From Geodermatophilus sabuli (GTDB taxonomy: Bacteria > Actinomycetota > Actinomycetes > Mycobacteriales > Geodermatophilaceae), in NCBI RefSeq assembly GCF_900215145.1, contig NZ_OBDO01000004.1, positions 124,001-188,000 of the forward strand: DNA of 64,000 nt, in the 5' to 3' direction. This document shows, piece by piece, positions 18,543 to 26,664 of the stretch (the first letter of the stretch is position 1; each line of letters starts with the position of its first letter). The translations under genes and the position numbers were made by a program. The notes below the pieces were generated by a model. It searched no databases, was not told the DNA's origin, and saw only the letters and a program-made list of their open reading frames with translations.

Positions 18543-19435
18543 GGGGCCTGGGCGAGCGCGTGCGCGCGTGGCGGCCGCAGCCCCCGCCGCTGCCGGCGGA
18601 CGTCGCGCACCTGGTGGGCCCGGACGACCCGGAGTGGTTCGCTCGCGAGCTGGCGATCGCGGCGTCCCCGCCGTGGTGGTTCTGGCGGTTCGCGCTGCGC
18701 CGGCTCTCGTGGCTGCCCAGCGTGTTCGGCCGCGTGCAGGTCACCGGCTCGATCCGGGAGGAGTGGCTGCAGGGGCCGCTGCTGCTGGCGGTCAACCACA
18801 TCGGGGACTTCGACACGTTCGTCGTGGCGGTGGCGCTGCACAAGGCCGGGGTGACGCCGCGGTTCATGGCGACCGGCGGGATCATGCGCTCGCCGGTCGC
18901 CGGTCCCCTGCTGGAGCGGTCCGGCGGCATCCGCGTCGACCGCGGCACCGACGTCGCCGCGCACGCGCTGACGGTGACCCGGGTGGCGCTGGCGCACGGC
19001 GGGCACGTCGTCGCCTATCCCGAGGGCCGGGTGGGCCTCTCCCCCGACGGCTGGCCCGAGCGCGGCCGGACCGGGCTGGCCCGCATGGCGCTGGCCGCCG
19101 ACGTCCCGGTCATCCCGGTGAGCCAGTGGGGCGCGCACGAGGTCCTCCAGTACGCCAACGACTGGGGCAAGCTGCGCACGCTGCTGCGGGCCTTCTGGCG
19201 GCAGCCGGCGCTCAAGGTGCACATCGGCCCACCGGTGTTCTTCGAGGACCTGCAGCCGGGCCGGGTGGGCGACGCCAACCGGGCCCGCGCGCGGATCGCC
19301 GCGGCCATCACCCGGGGCCTGGCGCCGTTGCGGGCCGGGGAACCCGCCGACCGGCCCGCCTACGTCGACCCGACCCGGCCGACGACGGCCACGGCGGCGT
19401 TCCCGGGCGGCGTGGTGCCGGACGACATCCCGTGA
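18539..19435 (+). CDS. 1-acyl-glycerol-phosphate acyltransferase (PlsC-like)
   Basis: 298 residues from GTG 18539, which overlaps the GDPD stop (GTGA). Acyltransferase motifs: HxxxxD as NHIGDFD; the substrate-binding GGIRVDRG region; YPEGRVGLSPDG; and VPVIPVSQWG. A hydrophobic stretch before the active site could associate with membrane. A second PlsC-like gene lies at 33134. Role: phosphatidic acid or lysophospholipid acylation. Confidence 0.88.
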   Translation: MRGLGERVRAWRPQPPPLPADVAHLVGPDDPEWFARELAIAASPPWWFWRFALRRLSWLPSVFGRVQVTGSIREEWLQGPLLLAVNHIGDFDTFVVAVALHKAGVTPRFMATGGIMRSPVAGPLLERSGGIRVDRGTDVAAHALTVTRVALAHGGHVVAYPEGRVGLSPDGWPERGRTGLARMALAADVPVIPVSQWGAHEVLQYANDWGKLRTLLRAFWRQPALKVHIGPPVFFEDLQPGRVGDANRARARIAAAITRGLAPLRAGEPADRPAYVDPTRPTTATAAFPGGVVPDDIP

Positions 19436-19496
19436 GGCGACATCCCGTGACCGGCCGGTGCTGGACCGTCACGGGCCCGGCTGACACCCTGCGCCC

Positions 19497-20846
19497 GTGA
19501 CGACGGCCGCCTCCCCGACCGCCCCCGCCACCGGCCCGGCCCTGCGCCGGGAGCGGTTCGGCTGGTACTCCTACGACTGGGCGATGTCGGTGTTCAACAC
19601 CAGCGTCACCACCGTCTTCCTGGGGCCGTACCTGACGTCGGTCGCCGAGGAGGCCGCGGGCCCCGACGGCCGGCTGGACGTCCTGGGCCTGTCCATCCCG
19701 CCCGGCAGCTGGTTCTCCTACGTGCTGTCGCTGTCGGTCGTGCTGCAGGTGCTCGTGCTGCCGCTGACCGGGGCGGTCGCCGACCGGACCGGCCGTAAGC
19801 GGGAGATGCTCGCCGCCTTCGCCGTCCTGGGTGCGCTCGCCACCACCTGCATGTACTTCGTCGCCGACGGCCGCTACCTGCTGGGCGCGGCGCTGTTCGT
19901 CGTGGCCAACATCTGCTTCGGCGCGGCCACGGTCGTCTACTACTCCTGGCTGCCGGACCTCGCCGGGCCCGACGAGCGGGACGCCGTCTCCAGCCGCGGC
20001 TGGGCCTTCGGCTACGTCGGCGGGGCCCTGCTGCTCGCCGTCCACCTGGGGCTGGTGCTGGGCGCGCCGTCGCTGGGCCTGACCACCGGCGAGGCGGTCC
20101 GCATCTGCCTGGCGACCGCCGGGCTGTGGTGGGGCGGCTTCACCGTGTTCACGGTGTCCCGGCTGCGGAACCGGCCGGTGCGGGACACCGGCGCGGCCCG
20201 CGCGCGCAGCGGCTTCCGGCAGCTGGCGACCACCCTGCGCGAGATGCGGGCGTTCCCGCTGACCCTGTGGTTCCTCGGCGCCTACCTGCTGTTCAACGAC
20301 GGCGTCCAGACCGTCATCGCGCTGTCGGCCACCTACGCCACCGAGGAGCTCGGCCTGGACCAGTCGGTGCTCACCGGCGCGATCCTCATGGTGCAGGTGG
20401 TGGCGATCGCCGGGGCGCTCGGGCTGGGCCGGCTGGCCGGCCGGTACGGCGCCAAGCGGGTCGTCCTGGGCAGCCTCGTGGCCTGGATCGGCGTGCTCCT
20501 GGCCGCCTACTCCCTCCAGGAGGGGGCGGTCGCGCAGTTCTACGCCCTGGCCGCGGTGATCGGGCTGGTGCAGGGCGGCACGCAGGCGCTGTCCCGGTCG
20601 CTGTTCAGCCAGCTGATCCCGGCGGGCAAGGAGGCCGAGTACTACGGCTTCTACGAGATCAGCGACCGCGGCACCAGCTGGCTGGGACCGCTGGCGTTCG
20701 GGCTGACCTACCAGCTGACCGGGTCCTACCGGTACGCGATCGTCAGCCTGGTCGTGTTCTTCGTGGCCGGCTTCGTGGCGCTGGCCGCCCTCCCGATCCG
20801 CCGCGCGGTCCTCGCGGCCGGCAACACCCCCCCGGAGCGCCTGTGA
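19497..20846 (+). CDS. MFS transporter, UMF1/Atg22-like family
   Basis: 449 residues and about 12 transmembrane segments. It has the family start FGWYSYDWAMSVFNTSVTTVFLGPY and the loop GAVADRTGRKREML between helices 2 and 3; VQGGTQALSRSLFSQLIPAGKEAEYYGFYEI is diagnostic of the UMF1 group (quoted in parts: GGTQALSRSLFS, PAGKEAEYYGFYEIS). Substrate unknown. Four-base overlap with the thymidine kinase gene suggests co-translation; a nucleoside-related substrate would be speculation. Confidence 0.9.
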   Translation: MTTAASPTAPATGPALRRERFGWYSYDWAMSVFNTSVTTVFLGPYLTSVAEEAAGPDGRLDVLGLSIPPGSWFSYVLSLSVVLQVLVLPLTGAVADRTGRKREMLAAFAVLGALATTCMYFVADGRYLLGAALFVVANICFGAATVVYYSWLPDLAGPDERDAVSSRGWAFGYVGGALLLAVHLGLVLGAPSLGLTTGEAVRICLATAGLWWGGFTVFTVSRLRNRPVRDTGAARARSGFRQLATTLREMRAFPLTLWFLGAYLLFNDGVQTVIALSATYATEELGLDQSVLTGAILMVQVVAIAGALGLGRLAGRYGAKRVVLGSLVAWIGVLLAAYSLQEGAVAQFYALAAVIGLVQGGTQALSRSLFSQLIPAGKEAEYYGFYEISDRGTSWLGPLAFGLTYQLTGSYRYAIVSLVVFFVAGFVALAALPIRRAVLAAGNTPPERL

Positions 20847-21598
20847 GCCCCCTGCCCGACGCCGATCCGGACGCCGAGCGACGGGTGACCGCGGTGCCGG
20901 TGGCCGGGGACCGCCGGCGGCACCCGGCCCCGGCGCACCTGCGCTTCTTCCACGGGCCGATGGACTGCGGCAAGTCGACCCTCGCCCTGCAGGTGGACCA
21001 CAACCACAGCCGGCAGGGCCGCCGCGGGCTGCTGCTCACCCAGGGTGACCGGTCGTCGCGGCCGCTGATCAGCTCCCGGGTGGGCCTGTCCCGCGAGGCC
21101 ACCGAGGTCGGGCCGGCGACCGACCTGCGGCTGCTGGTCCGCGCGCACTGGGCCGAGGGCCACCGGGTGGACTACCTCATCGTCGACGAGGCGCAGTTCC
21201 TCATCGCCGCGCAGGTCGACCAGCTCGCCGAGCTCGTCGACGACTCGCACGTCGACGTCTACGCCTTCGGCCTGACCACCGACTTCCGCGCCCGGTTGTT
21301 CCCCGGCACCCAGCGGCTGCTGGAGGTGGCCGACGACGTGCAGCGGATCCAGGTCGAGGTGCTCTGCTGGTGCGGCCTGCCCGGGCTGCTCAACGCCCGG
21401 GTGGTGGACGGCGCGATGGTGCGCGAGGGCGAGACCGTCGTCGTCGCCGACACCGCGCCCACCCCCGCCCCGGACGAGCCCTCCCCCGCGGCCGGCCCGG
21501 ACCCCGGGGTGCACTACCAGGTGCTCTGCCGGCGTCACCACGTGCTGGGCCAGCTCGGGCCCGCCGTGGTCGGGCCCGGGCAGCTCGCCCTGCCCTGA
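20843..21598 (+). CDS. tdk: Thymidine kinase (type II)
   Basis: About 251 residues from GTG 20843, overlapping the MFS stop. P-loop GPMDCGKST (Lys44), DEAQFL lid/Mg residues, FGLTTDF, and a zinc site made of CWCG and the late CRRHH. It phosphorylates thymidine for salvage. Longer than E. coli Tdk because of an N-terminal extension rich in Arg/Pro and an insertion (APTPAPDEPSPAAGPDPG) in the C-terminal lasso region. The annotation as thymidine kinase is secure from these motifs. Confidence 0.92.
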   Translation: MSPLPDADPDAERRVTAVPVAGDRRRHPAPAHLRFFHGPMDCGKSTLALQVDHNHSRQGRRGLLLTQGDRSSRPLISSRVGLSREATEVGPATDLRLLVRAHWAEGHRVDYLIVDEAQFLIAAQVDQLAELVDDSHVDVYAFGLTTDFRARLFPGTQRLLEVADDVQRIQVEVLCWCGLPGLLNARVVDGAMVREGETVVVADTAPTPAPDEPSPAAGPDPGVHYQVLCRRHHVLGQLGPAVVGPGQLALP

Positions 21599-21666
21599 CC
21601 TCACCCGTCGGGGGGTGGGTGCGCAGCCCTATACCACTCCATGCGATGATGGTGAACCGACTCTGC

Positions 21667-21692
21667 GGAATCTCTCCGCGAAATCCGTCGTT
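21667..21692 (+). promoter_or_regulatory. SigR/SigH-type promoter of rbpA
   Basis: GGAAT (21667-21671), exactly 18 bases, GTT (21690-21692). This matches the SigR (Streptomyces) / SigH (mycobacteria) consensus GGAAT-N18/19-GTT, and rbpA of Streptomyces is a known SigR target. It lies 91 bases upstream of the rbpA ATG. Confidence 0.75.
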
Positions 21693-21783
21693 GTCTCTTT
21701 CGACCACGCCGTCCGGTGGGTACCCCCCCGCCTGCGACGACGTAGTACCGACCGACACCTTCAGCACGAGAGGACGGTGTGCC

Positions 21784-22128
21784 ATGGGCGAGCGTTCCCT
21801 GCGGGGCAGCCGACTGGGCAGCGTGAGCTACGAGACCGAGCGGAACACCGCGCCGATCGAGCGCCAGTACGCGGAGTACCGGTGCCCTTCGGGTCACCTG
21901 TTCTCCGTGCCCTTCGCTGACGACGCCGAGCTCCCCGACACCTGGGAGTGCAAGTTCGACGGCTCCGCGGCCAAGTTGGTCGGCGGCGCCGAGCCGGCGC
22001 CCAAGAAGGTGAAGCCGCCGCGGACGCACTGGGACATGCTCCTGGAGCGCCGCTCGGTGGAGGACCTCGAGGAGGTCCTGGCCGAGCGCCTGGAGGTGCT
22101 CCGCGGCCGGCGGACCCGCGCCAGCTAG
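21784..22128 (+). CDS. rbpA: RNA polymerase-binding protein RbpA
   Basis: 114 residues, the normal length. The N-terminal GSRLGSVSYETERN, the core YRCPSGHLFSVPFADDAELPDTWEC (parts: CPSGHLFSVPF, PDTWECKFDG) and the sigma-interacting tail RTHWDMLLERRSVEDLEEVL are typical. It binds RNA polymerase and the principal sigma factor and stabilises open complexes. AGAGGACGG precedes the ATG. A SigR-type promoter lies upstream, implying thiol-stress induction. A strong hairpin follows. Confidence 0.97.
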   Translation: MGERSLRGSRLGSVSYETERNTAPIERQYAEYRCPSGHLFSVPFADDAELPDTWECKFDGSAAKLVGGAEPAPKKVKPPRTHWDMLLERRSVEDLEEVLAERLEVLRGRRTRAS

Positions 22129-22146
22129 GAGCAGCACCCGCACGTA

Positions 22147-22186
22147 CCGAACGGCCCCGGTGGGATGTCCCACCGGGGCCGTTCGG
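22147..22186 (+). terminator. Terminator of rbpA
   Basis: A 19-bp near-perfect stem (CCGAACGGCCCCGGTGGGA with its complement) around a two-base TG centre, 18 bases after the rbpA stop. It has no U-tract, as usual in these genomes. It also stands downstream of fxsA on the other strand. Confidence 0.8.
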
Positions 22187-22239
22187 CGTCCCGGGCCGAT
22201 GGAGTTTCGGCTCTCCCGGGTGCTGCGGGAGCGCCGCGG

Positions 22240-22749
22240 TCAGCGGCCGGCGGCGTCGTCCCGCGCGGGCTCGTCCCGGACGACCTCCCCCTCGATGACC
22301 AGCGGGGCGCCGGGACGGGGCGGCCCGGCGGGCGGCACACCCTCGGCGCGGCGGCTGCGCACGTGCACGGGGCCGCGCAGCTCGGCCGGCAGCCGGCCGG
22401 CCAGCACCCGCGCCAGCAGCCCGCGCACCAGGAAGCGGGTCGGCGGCAGCAGGCACAGCAGGCCGACGACGTCGCCGAGGAAGCCCGGCAGCACCATGAG
22501 CAGCCCGCCGAGGCCGATCAGCCCGGCATCGCCCAGGGCCCGGCCCGGCGCCCGGCGTTCCCGGGCCCGGTCGCGCAGCTCGGTGAGTGCCCGGGTGCCC
22601 TGGCGGGCCAGCAGGACCCAGCCCAGGGCGCTGGTGGCCAGGGTGGCCAGCAGCGTCCAGCCGACGCCGATCCACCCGGCGACCAGCACGAAGACGACGA
22701 TCTCGGCCAGCGCCAGCAGCCCGGCTCCGATCCGCACGCGGCGACCCAC
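22240..22749 (-). CDS. fxsA: FxsA family membrane protein
   Basis: 169 residues from GTG 22749, with GAGGAG just upstream. Family features: an N-terminal hydrophobic pair of helices (ALAEIVVFVLVAGWIGVGW), QGTRALTEL, then GLGGLLMVLPGFLGDVVGLLCLLPPTR. In E. coli FxsA affects exclusion of phage T7 by F; in actinobacteria its role is unknown. It is convergent with rbpA and follows ppm1, a gene order shared with mycobacteria (ppm1, fxsA). Confidence 0.88.
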   Translation of the reverse strand: MGRRVRIGAGLLALAEIVVFVLVAGWIGVGWTLLATLATSALGWVLLARQGTRALTELRDRARERRAPGRALGDAGLIGLGGLLMVLPGFLGDVVGLLCLLPPTRFLVRGLLARVLAGRLPAELRGPVHVRSRRAEGVPPAGPPRPGAPLVIEGEVVRDEPARDDAAGR

Positions 22750-22789
22750 GGCACTCCTCGACCCGCCCGGGCCGGCGGTCCCGGCCCGC

Positions 22790-23575
22790 CTACCGGACCG
22801 TGCTCGACCGCCCGCCACCGCGGACCCGTTCCGGTACGGGGCGGCGGACCCGGCCCGGCAGCCAGTCGGCCAGCCGGTCCTGCAGGCCCCACCAGGTGAC
22901 CCGTACCAATGCCTCTCCAACGATCGAGCCGCTCATCTTGCTCCTGCCGAACGTCCGTTCGGTGAAGGTGATCGGGATCTCGACCACGCGGGCCCCGGCG
23001 CGCACGGCCCGCCAGGCCCAGTCGACCTGGAAGCAGTAGCCCTGACTGGCGACGTCGTCGAACGGCAGCCGGTCCACCAGCGCGCCGCGCGCCACCCGGT
23101 AACCGCCGGTGGCGTCGGCGAGCGGCAGGCGCAGCGCCCAGCGGGTCCAGAGGTTGCCGGCGCGGGACAGCAGCAGCCGGTGCGCCGGCCAGTCCTCCAC
23201 CCGGCCGCCGGGCACGTACCGGGATCCGAGCACCAGGTCGGCGCCGTCGAGCGCGCCGAGCAGGCCGGGCAGCTGCTCGGGGTGGTGCGAGCCGTCGGCG
23301 TCCATCTCGACCAGCACGTCGTAGCCGCGGGCCCGACCCCAGCGGAAGCCGGCGACGTAGGCGGGGCCGAGGCCGGTCTTCGCCGTCCGGCGCAGCACGT
23401 GCACCCGGGGGTCGCGGGCGGCCAGCCGGTCCGCCAGCTCGCCGGTGCCGTCGGGCGAGCCGTCGTCCACCACGAGCGCGTGCGCGTCGGGGACGCTGGC
23501 GTGCAGCCGCTCCAGGATGGGTTCGAGGTTGTCCACCTCGTCGTAGGTGGGGACGACGACGAGCACCCCGGTCAT
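22790..23575 (-). CDS. ppm1: Polyprenol monophosphomannose synthase
   Basis: 261 residues, glycosyltransferase family 2. VVVPTYDEVDNLEPIL at the N-terminus, ALVVDDGSPDGTGELAD, the VEMDADGSHHPEQLP (DxD metal site), GSRYVPGG and ITFTERTFGRSKMSG motifs are the dolichol-phosphate mannose synthase signature. It transfers mannose from GDP-mannose to polyprenyl phosphate for lipomannan and protein mannosylation. ATG 23575 overlaps the lnt stop (ATGA). In mycobacteria the two activities can be fused as Ppm1 domains; here they are separate genes. Confidence 0.94.
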   Translation of the reverse strand: MTGVLVVVPTYDEVDNLEPILERLHASVPDAHALVVDDGSPDGTGELADRLAARDPRVHVLRRTAKTGLGPAYVAGFRWGRARGYDVLVEMDADGSHHPEQLPGLLGALDGADLVLGSRYVPGGRVEDWPAHRLLLSRAGNLWTRWALRLPLADATGGYRVARGALVDRLPFDDVASQGYCFQVDWAWRAVRAGARVVEIPITFTERTFGRSKMSGSIVGEALVRVTWWGLQDRLADWLPGRVRRPVPERVRGGGRSSTVR

Positions 23576-25185
23576 GCAGCGCTCCGGCGGGTCCGGCGCC
23601 GGGCGAGGGCCGGGACGGCGACGGCGAGCACCGCGCCGGCGCCGAGGGCGGTGAGGGTCCACTCCGGGGCGGCACCGAGCCGTTCGGCGAGCGTCGTGGA
23701 GTCGCGTTGGGCGACGTCCTCGACGAAGACGGCCGGCTCGAACAGCTCCGAGCGGGCGGCCAGCGACCCGTCGGGGGCGACGATCGCGGAGATGCCGCTG
23801 GTCGCCGCGACGACGACGGTGCGGCCGAACTCCACCGCCCGCAGCCGGCTGGCGGCCAGCTGCTGCTCGCTCTCGTCGGTGTAGCCGAAGGTGGCGTTGT
23901 TGGTCTGGACGACGATCATCCCGGCGCCGGCCTCGACGACGTCGCGCACCAGGCCGTCGTAGACGACCTCGAAGCAGATCACGTCGCCGACCCGCGCGCC
24001 GCCCATCGCCAGGACGCCGACCTCGGTGCCGTGCACGAAGTCGCGGCGGACCAGGTCCACCTTGTCGCTGAAGAACCGGAAGAAGTCGCGGGCGGGCACG
24101 TACTCGGCCAAGGGCACCGGATGGCGCTTGACGTAGGTGTCGCCCGGCCCGTCCTCGGGGTCCCAGACGATGCCGGTGTTGCTGATGAAGCGGCCCGGGC
24201 CGTCCACGACGGCGCCGACCAGGATCGGCGCGCCGATCGCCGCGGCGGCGCGGCCGATCTGCCGGGCGGCGTCCTCGTTGAGGTAGGGGTCGATGTCGGA
24301 ACTGTTCTCCGGCCAGATGACGGCGTCCGGCCGCGGCTGCGCGCCGGCGGTCACCGCCTCGGCCAGCTCGAAGGTGCGGGCCACGTGGTTGTCCAGGACG
24401 GCCCGCCGCCGCTCGTTGAAGTCCAGGCCGGGCTGGGGCACGTCGCCCTGGATGACGGCGACGGTGGCCGTCGGCCCGCCCTCGGTCAGCGACGGTCCGG
24501 GCAGCGGCAGCCAGGCCAGCCAGCCGAGCACCGGCACCGCGACGGCGCCGGCCGCGGCGAGGGCGGCGGCGCGCAGGGCCGGACCCCGCCCGCCCCGCAG
24601 GGCGACCAGCGCCGCGGCCAGCAGGGTGCCGGTCAGCGCGACGGCGAAGCTGACCAGTGGCACACCGCCGAAGGCGGCCAGGGAGAGGAACGGCCCCTCG
24701 GTCTGGCTCAGCCCGAGCCGGCCCCAGGGGAAGCCGCCGAGCACGAACCGGCCGCGCAGCGCCTCGTCGGCCACCCAGAGGGCGGCGCCCCACAGGGGCC
24801 ACAGCGGCAGTCGGGAGGTGGCGGCGGCCGCGGCGCCGAGCAGCGCGAGGTGCAGCGCCTCCCACCCCGCCAGCGCCAGCCAGGGGAACGCGCCGACGTA
24901 GATGCCGCTCCACGACAGCAGCGGCACGAAGAAGGCGAGGCCGAAGACCAGGCCCAGCCAGGCGCCGCCGCGGGCCCGCTGCCCGCGGACGGCCAGCGCG
25001 AGCGCGGCCGGCCCGAGCGGGGCCAGGGCCCACACGCCGGAGCCGGGGAACGCCAGCAGGAGCAGCAGGCCGCCGGCGGCGGCGAGCAGGGTGCGCCAGG
25101 GCAACCGCAGCCCGCGGGCGACCCGGGGCGCCGGGTGGGGTGCGTCGGGCGCGCGCTCCAGCGTGTCCGGGACGACTGCGCCCAC
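23572..25185 (-). CDS. lnt: Apolipoprotein N-acyltransferase
   Basis: About 537 residues: several N-terminal membrane helices (LLLLLAFPGSGVWALAPLGPAALAL) and a nitrilase-like domain. The E-K-C triad is visible: Glu in WPENSSDIDP, Lys in VKRHPVPLAEYVP, and Cys in GDVICFEVVYD. It adds the third acyl chain to lipoproteins and works with the adjacent ppm1 at the membrane. I chose GTG 25185 because GGGAGG lies five to six bases upstream; ATG 25287 or 25371 would add a low-complexity N-terminus. Confidence 0.9.
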   Translation of the reverse strand: MGAVVPDTLERAPDAPHPAPRVARGLRLPWRTLLAAAGGLLLLLAFPGSGVWALAPLGPAALALAVRGQRARGGAWLGLVFGLAFFVPLLSWSGIYVGAFPWLALAGWEALHLALLGAAAAATSRLPLWPLWGAALWVADEALRGRFVLGGFPWGRLGLSQTEGPFLSLAAFGGVPLVSFAVALTGTLLAAALVALRGGRGPALRAAALAAAGAVAVPVLGWLAWLPLPGPSLTEGGPTATVAVIQGDVPQPGLDFNERRRAVLDNHVARTFELAEAVTAGAQPRPDAVIWPENSSDIDPYLNEDAARQIGRAAAAIGAPILVGAVVDGPGRFISNTGIVWDPEDGPGDTYVKRHPVPLAEYVPARDFFRFFSDKVDLVRRDFVHGTEVGVLAMGGARVGDVICFEVVYDGLVRDVVEAGAGMIVVQTNNATFGYTDESEQQLAASRLRAVEFGRTVVVAATSGISAIVAPDGSLAARSELFEPAVFVEDVAQRDSTTLAERLGAAPEWTLTALGAGAVLAVAVPALARRRTRRSAA

Positions 25186-25465
25186 CGTCGCCTCCCGTGC
25201 GCCCGGCGCTTCCGCGCGTGAACCGCCCCGCGCCGGTCGGACGGGGCCTGGGACCACCGGCGCCGTCGCCGCGGTCGGCCCCAGCATCCCATCCCGGCGC
25301 GGTCCGGCGGCCGCGCGGCGCGGTCGCCGTCCGCGGCCGGGGGACTGCGCGACTGGTCCGGAAGAGCACACGCCGGTGCGCCCGGAGTGGAACTGCAGTC
25401 ACTGTAGGAAGCGCGGCGGCGCGGTCCGTGGCCCGGACGGCCAGTGACGAAGCGTGATGCGTTCG

Positions 25466-25867
25466 TTACGGCGTGACGGCTGAACCGGGGACGACGAGCG
25501 TGGCAACGGCCTCGACCACGACCAGCGGCGGCCGCAGCACCCGCGCCGCGGACGGGCTCCGCTCCGGCTCGGCCCGCGCCACCACCCGGGCCGTGCAGCG
25601 CAGCTCGCGGCTGCGCCGGCCGATCCGCACCACCTCGGCGGTGGCCTCCAGGACGTCGCCGGCGCGCACCGGCCCGAGGAAGCGGACGTCGGTGTACCCG
25701 GCCAGCAGGCCCTCGTCGCCGTCCATGACGATGGCGACCTCGGTGGCGACGTCCCCGAACAGCCCCAGGGTGTAGGCGCCGTCGACCAGCGCGCCGCCGT
25801 AGTGGGCGTGGGCGTACGGCACGTACCGGCGGTGGGTGACGGTGAGCCCGAGGTGCGGATCGCTCAT
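25466..25867 (-). CDS. kal: 3-aminobutyryl-CoA ammonia-lyase-like hotdog protein
   Basis: 133 residues with a hotdog fold: HRRYVPYAHAHYGGALVDGAYTLGLFGDVATE, AGYTDVRFLGPVRAGDVLEATAEV (parts: YAHAHYGGALVDG, FLGPVRAGDVLE). The N-terminal H-A-H-Y-G-G pattern is that of Kal, which deaminates 3-aminobutyryl-CoA to crotonyl-CoA in beta-lysine degradation. The assignment is greatly strengthened by the four-base overlap with kamE and by the rest of the cluster. Last gene of the minus-strand operon. Confidence 0.88.
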   Translation of the reverse strand: MSDPHLGLTVTHRRYVPYAHAHYGGALVDGAYTLGLFGDVATEVAIVMDGDEGLLAGYTDVRFLGPVRAGDVLEATAEVVRIGRRSRELRCTARVVARAEPERSPSAARVLRPPLVVVEAVATLVVPGSAVTP

Positions 25868-26664
25868 GAGGGTGCTCCGGGGACGAGGGCGGACACGAGG
25901 TAGCTGGCGACCTCGCCGGGCGTCGTCCCCCGGCCGAAGACCTTGTCGACGCCGAGGTCGGCGGCCAGCGCGGGGTCGAAGCGGGGCCCGCCGACGACCA
26001 GCAGGGGGCGGGACTCCCCCATCGCCTCGCGGAAGGCGGCGGCGAGCTCCCGGGTGTTGCGCAGGTGGGCGTCCTTCTGCGTGACCACCTGCGAGACGAG
26101 GACGGCATCGGCCCGCTCGGCCCGCGCCCGGGCGACCAGCTCCGGCACGCTGACCTGCGCCCCGAGGTTGGTCACCTGCATCTCCCGGTAGTACTCCAGG
26201 CCCTTCTCCCCCGCGAAGCCCTTGAGGTTGAGGATCGCGTCGATGCCGACGGTGTGCGCGTCGGTGCCGATGCAGGCGCCCAGCACGACCAGCGAGCGGC
26301 GCAGCCCGGCCCGGATGGCCGCGTCCACCTCCGCCGGGGTCAGGAGCGGGTAGGCCCGCTCCTCCACCTGCACCGCGTCGAGGTCGACCAGGTGCCGCAC
26401 GCTGCCGTAGACGACGAAGAAGGTGAACGCAGCGCCGTCGCCCGCCGTCCCACCCCCGCCGCCGATGCCGTGGCTGTGCACCACCATCGCCGGGTCCAGG
26501 CCCATCTTCCGGGCCAGCTGCAGCGCCGCGCCGTCCGCCCGCGGGCCGGGGGCGACGGGCAGGGTGAACGACAGCTGCACCATGCCGTCGCCGGTCGTGT
26601 CGCCGTACGGGCGCACGACGCTGTCGACGGTCCCCGGGGCGCGGGGCTCGGTGGGCTCAGGCAC
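25864..26664 (-). CDS. kamE: Lysine 5,6-aminomutase beta subunit
   Basis: 266 residues. The C-terminal B12-binding domain has the DxHxxG cobalamin motif in GTDAHTVG (His137) and later SQVVTQKDAHLRN and VVGGPRF. Lys148, eleven residues after the cobalamin His, occupies the position of the PLP-binding lysine (Lys144 beta in the clostridial enzyme). With KamD it moves the epsilon-amino group of beta-lysine to give 3,5-diaminohexanoate, using adenosylcobalamin and PLP. It starts at GTG 26664, overlapping kamD by eight bases. Confidence 0.95.
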   Translation of the reverse strand: MPEPTEPRAPGTVDSVVRPYGDTTGDGMVQLSFTLPVAPGPRADGAALQLARKMGLDPAMVVHSHGIGGGGGTAGDGAAFTFFVVYGSVRHLVDLDAVQVEERAYPLLTPAEVDAAIRAGLRRSLVVLGACIGTDAHTVGIDAILNLKGFAGEKGLEYYREMQVTNLGAQVSVPELVARARAERADAVLVSQVVTQKDAHLRNTRELAAAFREAMGESRPLLVVGGPRFDPALAADLGVDKVFGRGTTPGEVASYLVSALVPGAPS

